Shown here: positions 55,170 to 64,000 of the stretch, one piece after another
Numbering within the stretch: position 1 is the first letter of the stretch
How the letters are laid out: each line of letters opens with the position of its first letter
Assembly: GCA_017591395.1 (NCBI GenBank)
Contig: WEDG01004954.1
Location: 203,992 to 267,991 of the forward strand
Length of the DNA: 64,000 nt
DNA from: Schistocephalus solidus
Taxonomy: Eukaryota > Platyhelminthes > Cestoda > Diphyllobothriidea > Diphyllobothriidae
Direction: 5' to 3'
The notes under the pieces: generated by a model
The model's input: only the letters and a program-made list of their open reading frames with translations
What the model was told of the DNA's origin: nothing
The model's database searches: none
Position numbers and translations under genes: made by a program

Positions 55170-58110
55170 ATCCCCTTTTCGTCAGCTTTCCACTTTTGTA
55201 CGAGCATTAATAAACTAAATTATTTTTGATAGTTGCGTACTGTATCCCGTATGCCTGGAACGCCTAACTCAGTGCGTGTTGAGATTTTCAAACTTTTCGA
55301 TACGATTATTAAAGAGACGACCCCAACTGCAGCGAAATCCTTTCCCCCGTCAACGATGTTTGGATTTAGACTGCACACCCCGGCTCGGGCGCCATTATTT
55401 GCCATGCATTTTTACGTGGACTGTACAAGTTTACTTGTCTTAGACTGATTTTTTCCTGTAGGTAAGAATGTAAGTTAGTGAAAGTCGGTAGGAGGCCTGA
55501 TCACATGAAGTATCGAGACAGTAGTTGTTTGCCCTAAACACCCAACTAGCACTTTGAGCTAGAGAAGAGGACTAGAAAGCCGAACTCCACAAGCGAAAAC
55601 ATCGCGTTGCTAGGTTACAAGGTAGGCTAGAATTCCTTTGTTGAACTAACTTCAAACATAATGATGCCAGAGCGAGTAGTATTAAATGGAAATAGTTCAT
55701 TCCGATCAAAGTTAGAGAATTAAAATCTATAAATAATGCCTCGTTTATCTACTTTTCGAAGAACGTAGAAGAGACTTAAAATAATTATACTATCGCACCA
55801 GGAAACTGGCAGAGGCATAGTTTGGTAGAACTACGAACTAAGAAATATTCTATTCGACGTAGTAACAGAAAAAAATGCTTGTTCATGAAAACTGCTCAAA
55901 ATATTGTACATCCTGTTCAATTCACGTATGACCTCAGCTACTTTTTTAGGGGCCTTTCATTTTGGTCAGTACCTTGTTGTCTCCTAATGTGCAATCGTTT
56001 TACATATACATTTTAAGGTCTCACACTTTTTATCTTTTTATTTGAGTGAGTGTGACACGGGATCAAATTTTTTCTCGCCTCTTATGCGTTCATAAACAGG
56101 AAAGAACAACTTCTTAAGAGCCGAATCATTAACCGATCACGGGACTTGCCGAACATGCGGATTTGCCACTCTCTTTAGTAATACGGCCAAAACACATCAA
56201 CCTGAAACTTCTCGGTCTTATTACATTCACCAGTGGGGTCCGACCAGCAAAAAGGTTGATCCGCTCAATAGTTGATCTAGAATCAGGAATGACTCTCCAC
56301 CAGATCTGCCTGAAATCCACTACCTTTAGCCAATATTTCTTAAAGGATCAGTTTACGAAGTTCATATTTCTTTCACCCCAATTACTCGATCCTTACGACA
56401 ACCACCTCAGCAGAGTGCGCGGGGCTGTGCTGCGGCTTGTATGTGTGTGTGCGCGCGCTGGTTCGTTCCATGAAATGTAAAAGAATGTAAACGAAACAAT
56501 CGAAATTGTAACCGTTTTTGCAACGACTGACAAGACCCTGTAAAAGCAGAATTCTGACTAGAATTTGGGTTAAGAAAATTATCGCATCATTGGGAAACTA
56601 TTGCAGTAACTACAACATATCGCGTATTCAAAAAATCTTCCACAAGCCGTGTACCGCATACTTACAAATTAAAACCTTAAAAATTAGTTCAAATCTCCAA
56701 TATATCGTTCTTTGGGAGCTGATCTGGCCAGTTTCAGTTTTAAACAGTTGGAATGTAAGTAGTTGGATCGATAGTTATATGTTATCTTGTCTTTCCCAAA
56801 TCGCAGGTTTCCTCTTTAGGAAAGTTTACATGCTGTAAGAGCGCAGCCTATAAAATGACACGCTTTTTTCCCTTATTAAACACCAGCCTACAACTTTCAG
56901 CAAATTTTCGGACATTTATAATCGGGTAGTTAATACCATCCTTCATTTAAAACTGGATGACATTCCCATGCACAGAATTTGGTTCATAACCACGAGTAAG
57001 GTTGCTGTCTTCAGTTTTGGCTATCGTCTGTGTACTAATCAATAACTTCTCCAGGCTGGATGCGCGTTTTCCTTTCTGTCACTAACTTCTGTTAATTCAC
57101 CTCATGCTCTGCACTTTTTTTGAAGAGTGATCCGAAGCATACGTTAACCTTTATCAACTGGTTAATAATAATTCGTATAAATGTTATATCTTTCGTTCCC
57201 TAAGAGAGGCACGTTAATTAACTGGCTGTTCATTGATTTCAAAAGCTCGGAACTGTTTATAACTCGTTCATTTTTTCCCGAAACTTTTGGCTCCTCATTG
57301 TATTCAGTCTCAGCTGTAAAGTTTTTGGATGAGGTAGTTACTCTCTTCCGATATTTGGTAAAGGCCCTGCACCGTATAGCATTTAGCCTGCTAAATCTCA
57401 TATCTACTCTCGTATAAAGTTAAGATTTTGCCTCATACGACTGACCTAGACTGAAAGAAGACTACTTATGGAAGGGCCTATTGGACCTCGAAGACGAATT
57501 TACATAGGATCTATAAAATACCAAAACTATGGTTGGTGTAGCTGAAACGTTTCCATGTTGCGACCCTAGGTATTTCTTCGAAGACAACCAGCGCTCATAG
57601 GCTACCAAACCTTTTAGTGACCAGCCGTTTCAGTTAGTTATCGGTTTTGTGTTTTCTGTTGTAGGGTTTTAGTCAAAGTTGCCAAAACACCTCTGTATGA
57701 GATAGAAATGCTGTCCAAGGTTAAGCATGCCTGAACATTCCTTCGCCTGTTGCGTCAAACTGGCTGAATGCAACGGAGAGAAAACAAAGGCTATTTTCAT
57801 TGAGCCCAACAACTATGGTTGTACCTGAAATATGTGTTCCAGTGTCTATAATGCCAGGTAGGGCCCCAGTGAGAGTTGGTTTATGGTTGCGATTTGTGAC
57901 TATAAAATTTCAAGTTGAACGGATAAAGTCTTTGTGAATTCGAAGAGAAATGACAGCAGCAAATAAACACAAAACGACTTTCGATGTCTAACTTCTAATT
58001 TATATAATACACTCACCTGCTGAACACTGCAAGCTTTTTCCTCGACATTTGCCAGCATTTTTTGGCAATGAAAACACTGAGAAAAATGCAATTGGATGAG
58101 CTCGAATTGA
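55170..58110. other. No recognised gene
   Basis: AT-rich; short open frames without motifs, including one of 105 codons at 56163-56480 on the plus strand. Confidence 0.45.
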
Positions 58111-58116
58111 TTACAC

Positions 58117-58375
58117 TGGCTCAATGACTACGTCGGGCTTGCCCCAACCATTACTGCATTCAAGTCGGACGCTGTACCAGCCGCGTGTTCCATTAGTGTA
58201 ACGTCCGCCCTGCACCAAAACACTCTCTCTCTCTCCATCCAAATTTATCCTGCTAGCGTCGCTTTTCTGCTTTGTCCGGAAAAAGACAGCACCCCTGCGT
58301 TTTACTGTCGATGCACATGATCCGCGACACGATAATGACATGGAAGTTCTATCTGTGACTTCCTCTTTCACTGGC
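58117..58375 (-). CDS. Candidate exon, Ig-like domain
   Basis: It runs from a CGCTAG acceptor to CCA before GTGTAA. The open frame reads MSLSCRGSCAS, GAVFFRTKQKSDASRINLDG, then RYTNGTRGWYSVRLECSNGW. The spacing of S-L-S-C with a later G-W-Y-S-V-R-L-E-C-S-N resembles the two cysteine strands of an immunoglobulin-like fold, as in extracellular adhesion proteins. No neighbouring exon was found, so the gene is unidentified. If real it is one internal exon (one base plus 86 codons). Confidence 0.3.
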
Positions 58376-58379
58376 CTAG

Positions 58380-59865
58380 CGAACTGATCTGGGTATAATT
58401 AGCTGACGTTAATATCGCCTGCCTCCCCCTTCTGCTCGAATCGCCATCGCAATGCACTGCAGTAAATATCTCGGGGAAAGGATAATTGTCATGGGGGGTA
58501 GGAGAAACAGTCTAAATTTTTACATGCATGTGTATTTTAAACATTCCAGTGGGCAAGAAAAGCTGCATCCTCAGCGTAGCCTTTCTTATAACTTTGTAGC
58601 TGAAACGCAGTTATGAAGTCGGACTTTTGAGATACATACAACAGTATTCATTTCGGACCAAATCTGTTAAATGGAGTATCTGCAGACAGAATAACCGGCA
58701 AACGGTTAGGAAGGACGTGTTTTTGCAATCTCGGTTCCATGCGCTTTTATTATTTCTTTTGGCCGTTCTCGCGTTCTTCTATAATAAATACTTTTGCAAA
58801 CGATGGATAAACGAGGAAATTGGAAAGCGTACAGATCAAACATCGAATGCGTTATTTTCTCGAAATAGACTACGAACAGGGGAAATTAACTACTATAAAC
58901 TCCACTCCTAATGGGTATACTAATCGTGAGAAGGCTGTAATTTGCATGCCCATAAGCTTACGACGTGCATAAATTTGTGTCTAAATCCACAGGTTTGCAT
59001 TCTCGCTGCCATCACCCTCTGCGCCCTTCCCCCCCCCCCCCCATCCCCCAACCAACGCTCGCAGCATCAAATCGGCGGGGGCGTGATGACTCATTTCAAC
59101 CCTTCAGACTGCATTGGGCGTCTGATTCGAGGTCACGTCGTGGAAACTGACATCGCCGAGGTTACCGCATCGACATTTACGACCCGCGTCTTGTAACACT
59201 GGGCTCTAAGTGGGTTGTCGTGCTGACCTCGTGTAAGGCCCACCGCATTCTACAATACTGACCTTTCAGTCTTGGCAAGCATTTCACCGCCTGGACAGCA
59301 CGGAGCCCACCGATTACGAGCATTTGGGGAATATTCTGCTGTGGGGTGGAAGCAGCCCGCTTGGCCTATGGGGTTACGTCGGTTCAGCGGGGAATGTGGT
59401 GGTACCAACAGCGACCAATAACTTGGTTTTCACGTTTTTTTTCCAGTTTATCAGAAAGTGGCAAACATCACTTGTGCTATCGCTGCTAGTAAAAATGCCC
59501 CAGATGATGAAAGATTAAAAAAAGTGTTCCAGTACTGTTTCCTGTTACTCCCGGGGCAATCATTGGAAGGTCTGGTTTGGTGGTATAAAGCATAGCAAGG
59601 CCTACGGCCATAACTTTGCCAGAGCTCTTCAGTTAGACTCAAAAATAAAGAGTGATTGCGGTCGACCCATTTGCCGAAGCCGACCCGAAGACATGATGTT
59701 TAAAGACCAATGTAGAAAAAACTAATTTTCACTGGCATTGTAACGGCTTCAATCAGATGCGAATAAATGGTCTCCTTTTTCCTTGGATGGAATGTGCTTA
59801 TTGTTTTTAAAATATTGGGCTGACAAGCAGGAAATTTGTAGAAAAACAAAGTTTGTTAATGTTTA
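58380..59865. other. No recognised gene
   Basis: Includes a run of about 14 C at about 59030-59043. The GC-richer stretch at 59090-59420 may be old repeat sequence of unknown type. Confidence 0.4.
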
Positions 59866-59869
59866 ATAA

Positions 59870-60860
59870 ATACATGGAATAGTTATATCCATAAAAGTTT
59901 GCATCCATATTGTCAATATACATTTGACATTTCATTGGTAGTTTGCCCAGTCAGGTGGTGTAAAAACCTGGTAATCTGGAATTAGTCCAATCTTGGAAGT
60001 CCTGTTGTGCAGCTTTGTCGAAATTAAATTGTTTTCCTAAGAAACAGTTGTCCAAATTCCGAAAGTAGTGGTAATCAGTGGAGGCAGGCCTGGTGAGTAT
60101 GGTGGATACCAGATAACTTCCAGCTCCAACTCCTGTAGTTTTGCCACTGTCATTTGTGTGGTGTGTGGTTTAGCGTTATTGTGCAAAAGAAAAGCAGTCG
60201 ATCGGTCGAAAAATCTAGACTGTTGCTCTGCAAGTTTTTTTGGGGTTATCTGGTCCAGCTAGTTTCAGTATACTTCTGTCGTGATCGATAAGCCGGGTTT
60301 CATGAAATCATAATGGTAAATCAATGGACCAGACCACCAAACACCCACCATCAGCTTCTCCTGATGAATTTTGCGGTTGGGGCTGTACCATGGTGACTGG
60401 TCCAATCACTGTTGAACGTTTACGATTAGCGTATTGGCTGCAGTTCTCAATACATGTTAAAATTCGATTCACTAATTAACCAGTTTGCGACGAGAAAGCA
60501 ACATCAAATGTTACTGTTACTGCTCTTCAGCCAGTTCACATGGAACCCCCATATCCAACTTTTTCAACTTACCAATCTCAGGTAGGTGAGGTAATATTGT
60601 CCTCTTGTTAACACCAAACATCAATGATAATTCATGTGCACTTTGAGATGGATCTGACTCAACCGTGACTTTCAGTTCGTCATTATCCACTGTGGATTCT
60701 GGCTGGCCGCGTGGCTCATTCGTGAGGTCCAGAACGAAATTTTTTTCGCCAACTAATTGCATACTTTCTGCAGAGCAGAGTATTTCATTAATGTTCTGAA
60801 CTGTCTGCGATGCGGTATTTCCACATAAGAACTCAAATTTAATAATTCTACGAATTGCCG
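59870..60860 (-). pseudogene. mariner-family transposase, degenerate
   Basis: The minus strand begins RIIKFEFLCGNTASQTVQNI near 60850, continues NEPRGQPESTVDNDELKVTV and ESDPSQSAHELSLMFGVNKR with GKLKKLDMGVPCELAEEQ. This is the N-terminal helix-turn-helix region of mariner transposases. After stops and frameshifts, HTTQMTVAKLQELELEVIWY and PPYSPGLPPL (about 60.2-60.1 kb) correspond to the H-D-N-A-x-P-H...Y-S-P-D-L-A-P catalytic region, and PGFYTT...MYIDNM to the C-terminus. The protein cannot be made. Terminal inverted repeats were not identified. Confidence 0.85.
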
Positions 60861-60864
60861 AATA

Positions 60865-63800
60865 TTCTATATTTAAACAAAAATAAAAAAGGATTCGTAA
60901 TACAGTTTGAACCGCAAATGGTTTGGAAAGAAGAAATATGCGTAACAGCTTTCTAACAAAAACAAAAGAATGTAAAAACTTGAAAGAAAGAAGCTGTCAA
61001 GGTTGATCATGCGCCTCACTACAAATTTCCTATCTGACTACCCTATACTACCATTCTCGGTATCTCCCCGTTGTTTAACCAACGTAACCAACAATAGGGG
61101 CTGTCAGTTTACTGTCAAAAACGTTCGCGTAGCAGAGTATGTATTCCTGTTCTTGCGTCTGCTCTATGAGGTTTGATTTTTCAACTCGTTCTCCATTAAC
61201 TAGCAACACTCGAACTTATTACAACATTTTTCGCCTCAGTTTTTTCCTAGTTTAACTTGAACTGATCTGATTAGCCTAATCGGCTGCAAAACTTTTTCTA
61301 GAATATCTTAATTCAATGAAACAGGACGAATTAGTTAAACTTTTGAGAAAATTTAGAAAGCTAACAAACTTATGTTACCATCGTAATGTATTTTGAGCAT
61401 TAATATATGAAAGTGTCTGTAATGCACCCTGATATGGCTCGACACAGAAATCGAAAATCCTCTCCATAACAGCGGAAACATGCTGAATGTAGTGACTTTA
61501 CGAGTAGTTGCTTTGGCCGGGCTGTGGCATACAAGCAGGGTTGTCTGCCTATCTCCCTAACTTCGATGTATTTATATGGAAATTCTGGTACGGTTATGTG
61601 AAGAGGACCATTGTATCGAGGCGTACGTAGACGGCCTGGCTGCTTCCTCAATCACTGCATCTCGTCTCATCGCCTGTCCTTATGGTCTAGTTGTGCCCTG
61701 ATCTTACGCTGAGATTTTGAGGAGATCACGAGGCCTGCATACCGGTTTAGTCTTCTCAGTACACTGCACCTCGTGCACAAGCTTCCCTTCTACAAATCAA
61801 ATTCAGATTCCTTTTACGACGGGTTACAGGTCCTTCCGTTAGCACTCGTACTAAGTTAAATCATCCATCTGGGCAGTTTGTTAAGCAGCAGCAGTAGCAG
61901 TGGAACTCGGCAGCTGGCTGGGTTTCAAAGCTGTCATGTTTAGGTGATATTTCTTGCCCCTTTGAGAAGGCGGTGACTGGAAAAGTTGCTCTAGCATTAC
62001 TGCTTGCTGAATGTCTGCTTTCAGTGTGTAATCAATTTCGCAAAGAAGATCATGAATCTCACCCTTCTAAGCTTTCGGCAAAAACTTATCTCATGCAGGT
62101 AGAGCAGGCTCTCCTTTCCCCAGGTTTACGCTTACTTTCGAGACCGGGAGGTTTTGTCTGGTATCCATCCAATAACCTTTCAAAGAATGCGAAGGTTAAG
62201 GCTGGTTAGGAGGAGCATAAAGCCTTTTCTCTTTGAGTCGTTCATGGTATCATAATGTAGGTCCAAGATGTGTGTCAACCATGTTGGAAAACCTAATTTT
62301 CCAGCGTTATCCATAATCAAAGTCTGTTCACTTCGTCGAAGGTCTTTGCAAGATCAGCAAAATTATATGCAGATTGGTTAGCACTTCCTATCGATTTTAT
62401 TATAGACATAGTATGGCAAGTATCACATCGACCGTACGTGTTAATTGAAGTATTCACTTATATCTTTAGCCGGAGTGCTTTTTGTGGAAGTTGGGATTTG
62501 TAGGGAGGTTCTCCCTGCAGACATGATACTGTTTGTTAGCCTATCAACAGTCTATCCAGTGAGGCTATCTGTAGCAGGCATTGAAACGGCCTTCAGTGAA
62601 GTTTTACTGCATAGTGAACAGATTGATTCTGAGACTAAACATCACTGACCATTAGGGTGGGCTTTCTAGGTGAAGGAAATTTCCTGTTTGACCCAAAACG
62701 ACCTCTATAAATACTGTTACAGTTGCATGACGACTGCGAACTGTCAGTACCTACATTGGTTAGCATACCGCTGCTACCTTATATTTAAAGTGGATTCCCT
62801 ATCCCATAAAATGTCAACCGAAATTCTGAAATATATGTTTTCGATTCGAACAAATAAATTATGTGAGGTCGTGATTATCGTGCAGCCTAATCCCAAGATA
62901 TTTCAGCCACGTCAGGATGCCGGCTTTTGAACGATATCCTTTCTGACCGCCTACAAAAAGCATATTCTGTGAAAAATGGCTGTGTACGTTGTGTGCATTT
63001 TTCTCATGGATTTTCGATGCCCTTATTAATTCAAATATATTGTATAGAAAACATGCACAAAAATTTTCTTTCTTGTACTTGTTTGATAGTTAATTACACA
63101 TTCTTGAAATTTTATGCTCGATTAAAGGTTATCTTTCGGCTTTAAAAAAGTTTCTAATTATGATATTTTTAAGACCCTTGAAACGTTCATTCAAAATACC
63201 TCGTATCCGTCAATTTATTAATGTTGCTTATAGAGTATACAACATGATCCACATCTATTACAAAAATTTGTCAGTTCTTCCTCATAGCTTAGAGAAATGC
63301 GTAGTTTTTCTCAGACAGAATGTATACCACATGTAGTTTGAAACTCTTTATTCCAAGTGTTTTGTATGTTTTCGATCAAATATATATTAATTTTTAAGAG
63401 CATCGAAAATGAATGACAAAAATGCGTACTACGTGAATAGTCAATTTTACAGAATTTTTGTTTTCACAAAGAAGCTCGTTCCAAATCCCGACTGAAATAT
63501 CCTGGGATTTGGGCACAAGATAATCAATATTACAACAGTACTTGTTCGAATTTTATCGAATTGAAAACACGTTTCATTTCAGAAGATAGGAAATCTACTG
63601 TATTATACCTCAAACGTGACAGCTGTCCGCAGTGTATCTACAGCAGGGTACCTTCGTCAGTATCAAGTTCCGCACCGTCTATTCAACCACCTCGAAAAAA
63701 AACTAGAGTAACACTGCTAGAGCGATTTAGCTTCATGCCTACGACACTAGTGACCACAATGACATATTTATTGCTCTGTTTTCGGTCAACCTTGCACTTA

Positions 63801-63980
63801 TCTTCAAGAAGTGAACAAAACTCTGTGCTCTAACTGCCTCAAAATAAGGTCTAGTTGAGATTTTATGCAATAATACCTTCCCTTGTTGTCCTTAGACGGT
63901 TACCGATTGTGCCTAATAAAGCCGTAACAAAAGCCTATTTTGCCTCTGACACAGTTATATCGACCAAATATCCCCTTCAT
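60865..63980. other. No recognised gene
   Basis: Short open frames only. A minus-strand frame at 61400-61651 (RLRTPRYNGPLH) faintly recalls the integrase end of Ty3-type retroelements but is not called. Confidence 0.4.
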
Positions 63981-63982
63981 AC

Positions 63983-64000
63983 GACAGTTCGACCGTCGTA
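63983..64000 (-). mobile_element. Start of another antisense RTE-like 3' end
   Basis: The final 18 bases reverse-complement to a sequence ending CGACGGTCGAACTGTC, the exact 3' terminus of the RTE-like family. The rest lies beyond the window. Confidence 0.6.

Noticed and set aside
61400..61651. Ty3-type integrase end (RLRTPRYNGPLH)
   Set aside because: Only a few residues are similar; no protease, reverse transcriptase or LTR nearby.
1..64000. CRISPR array, operon or other bacterial system
   Set aside because: The tandem repeats are SINE-derived, and spliced genes and eukaryotic retroelements fill the window; nothing bacterial was seen.

Overview
The window reads as animal nuclear DNA. It has no bacterial gene organisation, it contains a gene split by spliceosomal introns, and much of the rest is transposable-element debris. 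The organism is most likely a flatworm, probably a diphyllobothriidean tapeworm (Spirometra, Dibothriocephalus or Schistocephalus type). That placement is inference, resting on the RTE-like LINE with a C-terminal C2H2 zinc-finger tail, the Penelope and CR1-like elements, and degenerate CCCTAA-type repeats. It was not tested by a search.

The one host gene I can name is REV1, a Y-family translesion DNA polymerase, on the minus strand from the start codon at 27531 down to about 6.9 kb. Thirteen exons are placed. Their reading phases agree at every junction (54+112+157+113+333+76+55+125+425+146+78+169+131 nt = 658 codons). They cover the N-terminal motif, the BRCT domain, palm, fingers, thumb helix-hairpin-helix and little finger. 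The C-terminal half (ubiquitin-binding motifs and REV7/polymerase-binding domain) is not found; it may lie left of the window or be too diverged to see. One palm strand looks damaged or mis-assembled near 17.1 kb.

Layout, left to right. 1-4760: a cluster of about 15 tRNA-headed SINE units, mostly in head-to-tail tandem at about 306 bp, with several inversions and a TA microsatellite at one of them. 4975-5450: the 3' end of a Penelope-like element with a 290-bp (GAA)n/(TTC)n tail. 5.5-27.5 kb: REV1, whose introns hold a dead CR1-like LINE (9.3-12.5 kb, same strand as the gene), a 5'-truncated RTE-like LINE with a 12-bp target-site duplication (17.5-20.7 kb, opposite strand), RTE 3' fragments, a SINE pair and several copies of a small inverted-repeat element with a telomere-like core. 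30.8-31.9 kb: two Penelope-like 3' ends joined head to head. 34.9-35.2 kb: a decayed RTE fragment. 38.1 kb: a perfect 42-bp palindrome. 39.8-41.2 kb: three unassigned candidate exons. 43.7 and 49.0-49.6 kb: old SINEs. 51.9-55.2 kb: a second RTE-like LINE with its own flanking duplication. 58.1-58.4 kb: a candidate Ig-like exon. 59.9-60.9 kb: a decayed mariner transposase. The last 18 bases begin another antisense RTE 3' end.

From 28 to 64 kb almost nothing else is supportable. Most open frames there are short and look accidental.
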